DNA from: an uncultured Eggerthellaceae bacterium
Lineage (GTDB): Bacteria; Actinomycetota; Coriobacteriia; Coriobacteriales; Eggerthellaceae
Reading direction: 5' to 3'
DNA: 64,000 bases
NCBI GenBank assembly: GCA_934617065.1
Contig: CAKTTY010000003.1
Location: 1 to 64,000 of the forward strand
The notes beneath the pieces are model-generated. The model had not been told where the DNA came from. It made no database searches and saw nothing but the letters and a program-made list of their open reading frames with translations. Each line of letters begins with the position of its first letter. Position 1 is the stretch's first letter. Below, piece by piece: positions 1 to 7,118 of this stretch. The translations under genes were made by a program, and so were the position numbers.

Positions 1-2644
1 CCCCAGTATCACGATAGCAATTGCCCGTGGTAGGCGTTACATGAGCATAATCTTCCGAAGCATCGGTCGACTGCGCCGAGTTGATGTGAACCGCGACGTC
101 TTTCAGCGTGAAACGCGCCTCGACGCTCATATTCATATCCGGCTTGAACACGCACACGCGCCGCTCGCTCAAGCATGCGCCCGTTTCCTTGTCATACCAG
201 CCCACGAACTCGATGTCGTCATCGAGCATGCCGAGCCGTTCGGCGTCGAGCGCGACGAATTGACCGGCGAAGAGGAGCCTCGAACCCGAAACGTTCGGGA
301 CTTCAACGCCCTCCATAAGCGTACGCCCGCCTAAGTCGATCGTCTGCGAGTAATCGACATTCACCGCAACTACCGGGTCGATAGGCTTGCCGGGGTCGGG
401 GTCGGGGTCGGGGTCAGGGTCAGGCTGCTCCTTTTCCCTGAGGATAGCAACAGGATCGCCCTTTCCCTCGACGGTATAGGGAACGGTCGCGGAGCCCTCG
501 CTCCCGACGATTCGGTAAGCGCCATCAGAATAGGCCCAATAATCGATTGACCATTTCGAGGAATCGTAGTTGCACGTGATCGCTACCTCTTTGCCAGGAT
601 ATGTGGCGAACGTTTCTCCGTAATTGCAGTTGTCAGCAACGATAGAGAACGTCACGTCTTCGACTTCGTTCCCATTCGCAAGATTGAGCCGAGCCTTCGG
701 GGAAACCACGATCTCGTCGGCGAACACGGCAATGAGCACGATAGAGCGCTCAACGGAAAACTTGTATGTTTCCTCCTCGGAAAGAACGTTGCCCTTTTCA
801 TCGGCCCAATAAGCGAAGAGCCTGCCGTCGAGCGTCGTTTCGGCGCTCACCGTGCAAGTATCGCCCAAAGAAAACTGGCCGCCGCCCGTTGCTGTTTCTC
901 CCAACTGAGCGGTCGGGCTCTCCACGTACACGGAAAACGCCGTGTTCCCCTCTTCTTGCAAAATACCTGATGAATAGGCGTTAAGAAGATGGTCGCCGTC
1001 GTTGTAGGTCACGCATACGGGAGCGCCGTTGTCGGACGATTGGAAGGCCGACCCGTTATCGGGTCCGAAAGAGAAGAATTGACTGAACGCATAATTGCTC
1101 GCGAGGTCGGCGTAGTCGAAAGTGCGCTGCGCATCATCGTAGTTGAACTTGACTTGCATGCCGCTAAGGGAAACTACGTCCCCTTTTTGGTATACAAGCT
1201 TGCTTGGATCGCTTACGACGCTGATAGACAGATACCTCGAAGCATCGTAGGGCAAGTCATAATTGCATGCTTCCCAATCGCGTTTGACTTCGCTATTTTG
1301 GTACAGATCGAGCGAACGTGCAGGAACGAGAACTTTTATAAAGCCATTCGGAAACGTCTGGGAATCGACAAGCACCGCATGGTCGCACTGAAAGTACACG
1401 AAGCCGAGTTTGGTTTTGGCAAACGCTTGCTGTGGGAGCTGGGTTATTTTCGACCCTTTTGGCAGAACAAGGCCACCGCTCATATCGGTATTTTCAAAGC
1501 AGCTTTTACCTATGCTTGAAACGGTCGTGTTCGTTTCAAGACCCGTAAGGCGCAGGCTTTTGCAGTCCTTGAACGCATAATTTCCGATAGTGGCGATTCG
1601 CCCATTCGTCCCTAGGCCAGTATCAGTCAAATGATCGCACCCAACAAAAGCGTATTCACCAATGGTGGTTACCGACGTATTGGCGCCTAACCCTGTATCG
1701 GCAAGGCCATAGCAATAAGCAAAGGCGTTAGTCCCTATCGACTGAATGGTCGTGTTTTTGTCCAAACCCGTTTCAACAAGGTCATAGCACTGTTTGAAAA
1801 CGTCATCGGGAAGTGAGGTAAGACCCTGTATTTTGTCTAAGCTAGTGGTGGTAAGACCGCAACACGAAAAGCAACCGTAACCCATTGTCTGAATAGTAAC
1901 GGGTTCGTTAAGGGTAAGGCCGGTTAGGCTAACACAGGTACCGAATGCCAGTTCGCCAAGATACCTGATACTCATTCCCGAAAGGTCTACCGAAGCAAGA
2001 TTACGGCAGTCATAGAAGGCGGTGTCGTCAATCGAGTCAAGCGTTTTGCCCTCGAAGCGCACCGATTTCAGATTATGACAACTGACAAATTGGCGATAAC
2101 GAATAGTAGTAACCTCAGAATCTACGATGAGGTTAGCAACATAATACGGCTCAACAGGCGTCGCACCTTCTAGCGGCTGCTTGAGCGTTCCCGATTCGTC
2201 GCATTCATAAAGATTACCGTCTGCCATAAGCTTGGCGTATTCACGCACGTAATCAATCGAAGACGAGCCGTCTGATAATCCATTGGCTTCATCGCTAGAA
2301 GCTGCAGCAGAATCGCTTCCAGAAGCACCAACGGAACCCAAACCCTCATTACCAGCAGGCCCGAAAGCTGTTGAGGAATTGCCTTCACCTGCGCTATTCC
2401 CTTCGCTCGCAGCCCCACCTTGTGCCGCTTGATCTGCTGAAGAAGAGGGTTGCGACACATAAGGGTCGTTTTCCCCTACGGTGTTTTCTGGGTTAGATGG
2501 TGAATCGTCGGCACTCACAGCAGTAGCGCTATCTGGTTCTACAGCAAACGATGACGAAGGAACAATAGGAACAAACGACACTACAAGCGCAATACTCAAA
2601 ATCACACGCAAAGCAATATCGGGAATGCGAGTTCTTTTCTTCAC
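1..2644 (-). CDS. BspA-type leucine-rich-repeat surface protein, 3' end beyond window
   Basis: About 881 codons are open from a GTG at 2644 to the left edge, so the C-terminus is missing. The N-terminus (VKKRTRIPDIAL...) has a basic patch and a hydrophobic stretch ending near SSFA, a typical Sec signal peptide. A Ser/Gly/Ala-rich low-complexity segment follows. Then come BspA-like (LRR_5) repeats with the recurring pattern IGxxAFxxCxxL (about residues 170-450), and all-beta regions with aromatic and Gly motifs resembling bacterial Ig-like or InlB-type repeats. A Pro-Asp linker lies near 391-423. The start has a modest GGAAG ribosome site 9 bases upstream; a GTG at 2654 is out of frame. The protein is probably exported and wall- or membrane-anchored, but the anchor lies outside the window. 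LRR_5 proteins are generally adhesins, and no specific ligand can be inferred. Confidence 0.85.
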   Translation of the reverse strand, partial: MKKRTRIPDIALRVILSIALVVSFVPIVPSSSFAVEPDSATAVSADDSPSNPENTVGENDPYVSQPSSSADQAAQGGAASEGNSAGEGNSSTAFGPAGNEGLGSVGASGSDSAAASSDEANGLSDGSSSIDYVREYAKLMADGNLYECDESGTLKQPLEGATPVEPYYVANLIVDSEVTTIRYRQFVSCHNLKSVRFEGKTLDSIDDTAFYDCRNLASVDLSGMSIRYLGELAFGTCVSLTGLTLNEPVTIQTMGYGCFSCCGLTTTSLDKIQGLTSLPDDVFKQCYDLVETGLDKNTTIQSIGTNAFAYCYGLADTGLGANTSVTTIGEYAFVGCDHLTDTGLGTNGRIATIGNYAFKDCKSLRLTGLETNTTVSSIGKSCFENTDMSGGLVLPKGSKITQLPQQAFAKTKLGFVYFQCDHAVLVDSQTFPNGFIKVLVPARSLDLYQNSEVKRDWEACNYDLPYDASRYLSISVVSDPSKLVYQKGDVVSLSGMQVKFNYDDAQRTFDYADLASNYAFSQFFSFGPDNGSAFQSSDNGAPVCVTYNDGDHLLNAYSSGILQEEGNTAFSVYVESPTAQLGETATGGGQFSLGDTCTVSAETTLDGRLFAYWADEKGNVLSEEETYKFSVERSIVLIAVFADEIVVSPKARLNLANGNEVEDVTFSIVADNCNYGETFATYPGKEVAITCNYDSSKWSIDYWAYSDGAYRIVGSEGSATVPYTVEGKGDPVAILREKEQPDPDPDPDPDPGKPIDPVVAVNVDYSQTIDLGGRTLMEGVEVPNVSGSRLLFAGQFVALDAERLGMLDDDIEFVGWYDKETGACLSERRVCVFKPDMNMSVEARFTLKDVAVHINSAQSTDASEDYAHVTPTTGNCYRDTG
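391..423. repeat. 6-bp tandem repeat encoding a Pro-Asp linker
   Basis: Five to six GGGGTC/GGGTCA units encode (Pro-Asp)n on the minus strand inside the LRR surface protein. Such linkers usually separate folded stalk domains, and the tract can change length by slippage. Confidence 0.8.
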
Positions 2645-2721
2645 GGGAAATCACTTCCAACCGCAGGAAAATGCTGCTTCAGACGTGTGCGAATAGTATG
2701 GTGAAAGTATACAGGAACAAC

Positions 2722-2771
2722 CCCTATCCCCCTTAGCTTGGGGAGGGAGCACCTTCGGCCAGGGCCGCGTG
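2722..2771. repeat. GC-rich intergenic repeat, copy 1 (interrupted by IS)
   Basis: The CTATCCCCCTTAGCTTGGGG block is followed by CACCTTCGGCCAGGGCCGCGTG up to the IS junction. The same two blocks, in permuted order, recur at 3996-4057 and 4858-4920. Each block is self-complementary (CCCC...GGGG and CGGCC..GGCCG). Confidence 0.75.
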
Positions 2772-2830
2772 TGGATTGGCTATACTAAGCTGGACAGTTT
2801 CGTGAGGGCCGCGAGAGCGAGGAGGGGCCC

Positions 2831-3118
2831 ATGGCCGACCCGAAGCACCCCAGGCGTTTCACCGACGAGTTCAAGCGGCAGATAGTCGAGCTCGTCAACG
2901 CGGGAAAACCCAAAGCGGAAGTGATGCGCGAGTACGACCTGTCCAAGAGCACCGTCGACAGGTGGGTGAAGGCGATAAACCTGTCGGGCTCGCCGCACGC
3001 GGCCGACAACCGCACGCCCGAGCAGAACAGGATCATCGAGCTGGAGCGCGAGAACAGGCGGCTCCGCATGGAGGTCGACGTTTTAAAACAAGCGGCGCTG
3101 ATATTCGCACGAAAGTGA
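2831..3118 (+). CDS. IS3-family transposase OrfA (helix-turn-helix)
   Basis: 95 residues. The N-terminal half carries a helix-turn-helix (FTDEFKRQIVELV...KSTVDRWV), and a C-terminal leucine-zipper-like helix (IIELERENRRLRMEVDVLKQ) follows, the standard IS3 OrfA layout for end binding and dimerisation. A strong ribosome site (GCGAGGAGG) lies just upstream of ATG. The heptamer T TTA AAA at 3082-3088, in the orfA frame, allows -1 slippage into orfB. Confidence 0.92.
   Translation: MADPKHPRRFTDEFKRQIVELVNAGKPKAEVMREYDLSKSTVDRWVKAINLSGSPHAADNRTPEQNRIIELERENRRLRMEVDVLKQAALIFARK
3082..3088 (+). promoter_or_regulatory. Programmed -1 frameshift heptamer
   Basis: The codons GTT TTA AAA in the OrfA frame contain the slippery heptamer T_TTA_AAA. 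A -1 slip gives TTT AAA and continues in the orfB frame, producing an OrfAB transposase of about 380 residues. This is the usual IS3 strategy; here it is inferred from position and frame only. Confidence 0.75.
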
Positions 3119-3972
3119 CGGTGATAGCGGCGAACGCCGGCCGCTACCCGGTATCGGCGCAATGCGAGATCCTCGGCGTTGCGCGCTCGACCTACTACTC
3201 GATGCGCTCGCGAGCGGAAACCCCGAAGGGGCCCGATCCCATCGAGCCCGACGTGGTGGCCGCGCACGAGGCCAGCCGCGGGCGCTACGGCGCGCGCAAG
3301 ATCAAGGCCGCGCTGGCGCGCGCCGGCGTGACGGCGAGCCGCAGGCGCATCTGCAGGATAATGCGGGACAACGGCCTGGCAAGCGCCTACGGCCGCAAGA
3401 AGTTCAAATGCCACCCCGGCAGGCCCAACGAGGCCGAGCTGCCAAACGTGGTGGCGAGGCAGTTCGGCGGGCGTTCGCCGCGCACCCACGTGTGCAGCGA
3501 CCTCACCTACGTGCGGGTCGGCGGCGGCTGGAACTACGTTTGCCTGCTGGTCGACCTGTACAACCGCGAGATCGTGGGGCATTCGGCGGGGCCGCGCAAG
3601 GACGCCGACCTGGTGAGGTCCGCGTTCGCGACGCTGGAATTCCCCATATCCGACATCCAGGTTTTTCATACCGATCGCGGCTCGGAGTTCGACAACGCCA
3701 AGATCGACGGGATGCTCGAGGTCTTCGGCATCGAGCGGTCGCTCTCCAAGAAGGGCTGCCCCTACGACAACGCGGTCGACGAGTCGACGAACAAGATACT
3801 GAAGGCGGAGTTCGTCTACCGCGAGGCGTTCGCCACGACCCGCGAGCTGCAGGCGAAGCTTTCGGACTACGTGCATTGGTACAACAATTTCAGGCTGCAT
3901 TCGACTTTGGGGTACATGGCCCCGGTCGAGTTCAGAAAAGCAGGTTTGGTCCTCCCGGAATCGTCCAAATAG
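3115..3972 (+). CDS. IS3-family transposase OrfB (DDE integrase core)
   Basis: The open frame extends upstream to 2962, but that part overlaps orfA out of frame. Translation is expected either by -1 frameshift at 3082-3088 or from GTG 3115, which overlaps the orfA stop as GTGA. The protein has an HTH_21 segment (ASRGRYGARKIKAAL) and an rve catalytic core. The DDE residues are visible in CSDLTYV, FHTDRGSEF and the Glu of DNAVDESTNKILKAEF. It ends with the IS3 tail WYNNFRLHSTLGYMAPVEF. No internal stop is seen. Confidence 0.92.
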   Translation: MTVIAANAGRYPVSAQCEILGVARSTYYSMRSRAETPKGPDPIEPDVVAAHEASRGRYGARKIKAALARAGVTASRRRICRIMRDNGLASAYGRKKFKCHPGRPNEAELPNVVARQFGGRSPRTHVCSDLTYVRVGGGWNYVCLLVDLYNREIVGHSAGPRKDADLVRSAFATLEFPISDIQVFHTDRGSEFDNAKIDGMLEVFGIERSLSKKGCPYDNAVDESTNKILKAEFVYREAFATTRELQAKLSDYVHWYNNFRLHSTLGYMAPVEFRKAGLVLPESSK

Positions 3973-3995
3973 GTATAGCCAATCCAGTGGTGTCA

Positions 3996-4057
3996 CGCCC
4001 TCGGCCAGGGCCGCGTGGTGTCGGCCTACCCTATCCCCCTTGGTTTGAGGAGGGGGT
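3996..4057. repeat. GC-rich intergenic repeat, copy 2
   Basis: Block CTCGGCCAGGGCCGCGTGG, a TGTCGGCC spacer, then CTATCCCCCTTGGTTTGAGG. It diverges from copies 1 and 3 at several positions of the second block. Confidence 0.7.
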
Positions 4058-4273
4058 GTTCCTATAGTTCCGTCAAGAGGGACTCGTCCTTTCGATGGGC
4101 GTTTTTGACAGCGCTGCCGCAGGTCGGGCCGGGCCTGCGGCCTCCGCCTGAGGTTCTGCGCCCACTTGCTCACGGTTCTGGAGTTCAGGCCCGGTTCTGC
4201 GCAGCACTCCGTTGTCGGCCCGCCCGTCGAGATGACGCAGTCGGCGGTCCCTCGGGGCTTGTCCGAACTGCAG

Positions 4274-4336
4274 GCCATGCGCCGGATGACCGCCGTCGAA
4301 GCCCATCGGCGGCTTGTCTCTGGCTGCAACGGGCAC
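4274..4336. repeat. Direct repeat pair, first copy (second at about 4793-4857)
   Basis: The stretch containing GAAGCCCATCGGCGGCTTGT and CTCTGGCTGCAACGGGCAC recurs at about 4793-4857 with few changes (GAAGCTCATCGGCGGCTTGT, CTCTGACTGTAATGGGCAC). This shows that the non-coding region was built by duplication. Confidence 0.7.
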
Positions 4337-4343
4337 GGCAAGC

Positions 4344-4411
4344 GGCAGGCATTGGCAGGTGGCAGGCATTGGCAGGTGGCGGGTATTGGCGGGTGGCGGG
4401 TATTGGCGAGG
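4344..4411. repeat. Four tandem 17-bp repeats
   Basis: Units at 4344-4360, 4361-4377, 4378-4394 and 4395-4411. The first two are identical (GGCAGGCATTGGCAGGT). The last two are a variant pair (GGCGGGTATTGGCGGGT, then GGCGGGTATTGGCGAGG). No protein reading of it looks real. Confidence 0.85.
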
Positions 4412-4516
4412 CGCTGGGGTGGGCATCCCTGAGCAAGGGCCAAGCCGTTGAAAGGCGATCCCGCGATGCGGTTGCTCGGGCAGGAGCCCCTGCGCAGGGG
4501 CAGGGCCACCGGAGGG

Positions 4517-4797
4517 CGGCAAGATTCGTGCGCCGTGCATGATCTGAGGGCTTCGGACGGCGAAAACGCCCCTTGGCGGCAAGATGTTCGCGCGGTGCAT
4601 TCCCCAACGGCGCTCTGCGGGGCTTTTCGGATGCATGGCGCGCATATCTTGCCAAAATTAGCTGTATTAGAATACATGCAGGCGATATGTTGCCACGAAG
4701 TGGCGCTTTTCCCGTCCGGGGCCCCTTCGGGAACGCATCGGGGCGATATCTTGCCATGGCCAGTAGCTTGGGAATGCATCAGGGCACAATCTTGCCA
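4517..4797. repeat. Cluster of six TGGCAAGAT...TGCAT motifs
   Basis: Copies on + at 4517-4540 and 4577-4604, and on - at 4630-4653, 4677-4695, 4734-4756 and 4771-4797. Approximate consensus is (T/C)GGCAAGAT, four variable bases, GCGCC-like bases, then TGCAT. The first two copies face the last four. The same head motif, with TGTAC instead of TGCAT, forms a second cluster at 34233-34450. Function unknown. Confidence 0.7.
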
Positions 4798-4857
4798 TCC
4801 AGGCGCCGAATGATCGCCACCGAAGCTCATCGGCGGCTTGTCTCTGACTGTAATGGG

Positions 4858-4920
4858 CACCTTCGGCCAGAGCCGCGTGGTGTCGGCCCACCCTATCCCC
4901 CTTAGCTTGGGGAGGGAGAA
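4858..4920. repeat. GC-rich intergenic repeat, copy 3
   Basis: Block CACCTTCGGCCAGAGCCGCG, TGTCGGCC spacer, then CTATCCCCCTTAGCTTGGGG. It is nearly identical to copy 1 in both blocks. It ends about 40 bp beyond the 3' end of the next minus-strand gene. Confidence 0.75.
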
Positions 4921-4960
4921 GCGGGGCTCTCTTGAACCAGCAAAACGGCATACCGAGCAC

Positions 4961-6646
4961 CTATCCACGCGCAATGTGCCGTGGATACCACTTCTGAAAC
5001 CATGCGGTGAACACCCCCATCAACGCGGGAAGAACGGAATTGATTGCGCCAACGTAGCTTGCCGCATCCGTTTGCATGATGAAATAGGTCCAAATAGGCG
5101 TAACCAGGTAAAGCACTCCCCACGCCGCCGTAAGGATGCGGTTCGTTCTCATGAAGATCGGATTGCGCAATGCCGCTTCGCCGTTATAGCTGTTCTTGGA
5201 ATAATGCGCAGTCAGTGGCACTTTCAGGAAACACGAAACCGTCCACATTAGTCCGAATAACAGGTATGACACCGGGATAACAAGAATCGGCGATGCCCCC
5301 GCCAACAACGCAACGGAACATGCGCCTACTCCTAAACCGGAAATCTGGTCATACAACGTAGCCTTTGTCCGATGCATCAAAACGGGCAGCAACACACATA
5401 CCGCCACGCTGACCAAGCTGCCCCAGAACCCATCAATAGATGCAACAGCCCAGAACACAATCCAGGGAATCAAGAGCAGCAGCATATTGGTCTTCGAGTC
5501 GCTGGCGCTTTTGCCGTTGCCCCCATCTCTACTGTTCACGCCCTCGAGTGCATCCGGAACATTTCCGCCCGCACCGGCGCACGCACTCGATGCCGCACCA
5601 AAATAATCATCCCAGTGCATCATCAGGTCGAAATCGCCCTCCACGGAGTACAGATGCTTCATAAGCGCTTCATCACCAGCAATCTCGCCGCTTGCAATTG
5701 AGCGCCAAACATCGAAGGGCGTGTTGATGCGTGTAGTAAAACCACCAGCAAAGCCATCTTCAGGCTCTGCTTCAACCCGACTCCCGTTCTGCCCGAGAGT
5801 AATGCGATAGACCTTGCCGATATCGGTATAGTTCATGTCCAGCACAACATCGTGCTCTTGCCATGACTCCTTGCGATAAAGGGCTGCCATTTGGCGGGTG
5901 AATACCAAACTCGGATGTTCTTTTTCACCTGATTCGTCAACGCCCCAGCTAGCATCTGCCATCGCCTCAAAAACATCACGCGGGAATAGGTTCTGGTCAA
6001 GCTTGATGCGAGTTTCTCCGGTAATGCCGCCAGAAGCAAATTCCTGCCCCGCTTTCTTTACCCAAGAAAGATATTCGTCAGTGCGTTCCGAAAGCTCCTT
6101 CACCCTGAAAAGCTCACCTTGTCCGCAGAAAATCGCGGTGTAGCTGCCTTTTCCGCACAGTCGGTCGTACAGGCTGGTAACGCAGTCGTAGTTCCCTTGG
6201 GCCGTGTAGAAGCCGCACGTGGAAATAACCACGGTGCTCTTGCCGCTCATATCGTAGCGAGAAGGATGCCCTCCGCTTTCCGTTTCCGCGCACATGAACG
6301 GAAGGGACATAGGAAGCTGACGATCGATGAGGGTTTTCAGCTGACCGGGCAATCCGAAGTAATACAGGGGGAAACTCCAAACAACAACGTCTGCCCACAG
6401 GATTTTATTGATAACTCCCTGCATATCGTCGTGAATGCAACACTCCCCTGGCGTCTTGCTCCAACACGAAAAACAACCCAAGCAAGGTTTGAGGTTAAGC
6501 GAGCCGATGGTAAGGGTTTCGATTTCAGGGGCCCGAGAACCGCTGCTTTCTTCCTTGGCGGTAATGCCCTCAAGAAAAGCGCTGGTTAAACGCCAGGTAT
6601 TGCTTCGATTGCCTTTTGGGCTACCGTTGATGGCAAGGATCTTCAT
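4961..6646 (-). CDS. NADPH-dependent FMN reductase fused to SCP2-like and membrane domains
   Basis: 561 residues. ATG 6646 is chosen over 6673 because GAGGAA sits just upstream and MKILAINGSPKGNRSNTW is the classic flavodoxin-fold start. Residues 1-205 form an NADPH-dependent FMN reductase/iron-sulfur flavoprotein-like domain with CLGCFSCW at 55-62 and the FMN loop at 8-18. Residues about 265-345 resemble an SCP2-type lipid-binding segment (DIGKVYRITL...DFDLMMHWDDYF). A Gly/Ser linker leads to about five membrane helices (388-425, 435-470, 503-552). The arrangement suggests a membrane-tethered flavin oxidoreductase. Electron donor and substrate are unknown. The reductase domain call is firm; the SCP2 call is inference. 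Confidence 0.85.
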   Translation of the reverse strand: MKILAINGSPKGNRSNTWRLTSAFLEGITAKEESSGSRAPEIETLTIGSLNLKPCLGCFSCWSKTPGECCIHDDMQGVINKILWADVVVWSFPLYYFGLPGQLKTLIDRQLPMSLPFMCAETESGGHPSRYDMSGKSTVVISTCGFYTAQGNYDCVTSLYDRLCGKGSYTAIFCGQGELFRVKELSERTDEYLSWVKKAGQEFASGGITGETRIKLDQNLFPRDVFEAMADASWGVDESGEKEHPSLVFTRQMAALYRKESWQEHDVVLDMNYTDIGKVYRITLGQNGSRVEAEPEDGFAGGFTTRINTPFDVWRSIASGEIAGDEALMKHLYSVEGDFDLMMHWDDYFGAASSACAGAGGNVPDALEGVNSRDGGNGKSASDSKTNMLLLLIPWIVFWAVASIDGFWGSLVSVAVCVLLPVLMHRTKATLYDQISGLGVGACSVALLAGASPILVIPVSYLLFGLMWTVSCFLKVPLTAHYSKNSYNGEAALRNPIFMRTNRILTAAWGVLYLVTPIWTYFIMQTDAASYVGAINSVLPALMGVFTAWFQKWYPRHIARG

Positions 6647-6688
6647 TTCGCGTTCCTCAATTCGACGGCACATTATTCGGCCGATTCA

Positions 6689-6892
6689 TTATGTGTTTGA
6701 GGGCTTCTTCTGCCGAAACCGGCGGTATTGCTCCAATGCGAGCATTGCTTTGTGCGCCCGTATCCAGAATAGCCATATCGCATTCGTACTAAGAATATAG
6801 GACACGACCAGAATTGACACGTTGGGCATGTTGGAAAAAGGTGAAGCCGAAATCATTTTTGAGGCAAGATTGGCAAGGTGAGCCAGTTCCAA
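6689..6892 (-). CDS. Possible small membrane protein (67 aa)
   Basis: Weak candidate from a TTG at 6892, ending 42 bp before the FMN-reductase fusion on the same strand. The central stretch SILVVSYILSTNAIWLFW could be one membrane helix, followed by a basic tail ending RQKKPSNT. No good ribosome site is visible. It may be a chance open frame. Confidence 0.22.
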   Translation of the reverse strand: MELAHLANLASKMISASPFSNMPNVSILVVSYILSTNAIWLFWIRAHKAMLALEQYRRFRQKKPSNT

Positions 6893-7118
6893 TTAGCCAC
6901 AATATTGAGCCATTTGTCCACAAATACGATTCCAAAATGAGACATAGGGCGGTATGAATAATCAAACAGTCAAATAGAATTACAAATATTTACCTGGTCG
7001 CTAAACCAACAAAAGAGCGAATACTGCAATTATCGCAACAAGTCGTCATATGCAGTTCCGGGCAATTTAACGAAAAGCAAATTTGTTCCTGCGCAAACCC
7101 CAAACAGAAGGAAATGTT
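6893..7118. other. AT-rich intergenic region before surface protein
   Basis: This AT-rich stretch presumably holds the promoter of the 7119 gene and of the minus-strand gene. GAAGGAAA just before 7119 is a good ribosome site. No specific operator stands out. Confidence 0.4.

Larger units (their letters stand above)
2772..3986 (+). mobile_element. Intact IS3-family insertion sequence
   Basis: A 1215-bp element is bounded by perfect 14-bp inverted repeats, TGGATTGGCTATAC at 2772-2785 and its complement at 3973-3986. A 3-bp direct repeat GTG (2769-2771 and 3987-3989) fits a target duplication. Inside are overlapping orfA and orfB in the -1 relation typical of IS3. It interrupts a GC-rich intergenic repeat (see 2722-2771 and 3996-4057). 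All expected parts are present, so it may still be mobile. Confidence 0.93.
3987..4960. other. Non-coding repeat-rich region
   Basis: No convincing gene is seen in about 970 bp. Several frames are open because of GC richness, including a long minus-strand frame running under the IS. A short minus-strand stretch near 4085-4230 reads like a weak helix-turn-helix (SRTVSKWAQ), possibly a worn transposase remnant. The rest is the repeat families listed separately. Confidence 0.6.

Noticed and set aside
391..423. Short tandem repeat as CRISPR
   Set aside because: Six-base units with no spacers, coding for a Pro-Asp linker.
3082..3088. The IS frameshift as a sequencing error
   Set aside because: Location, phase and slippery heptamer are as expected for programmed IS3 frameshifting.
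3162..4067. 301-codon plus-strand frame over transposase orfB
   Set aside because: Out of frame with the clear DDE integrase and very Arg-rich.
2785..4974. 729-codon minus-strand open frame under the IS
   Set aside because: Antisense to intact transposase genes and repeats; Arg/Pro/His-rich sequence of the kind a GC-rich shadow produces.
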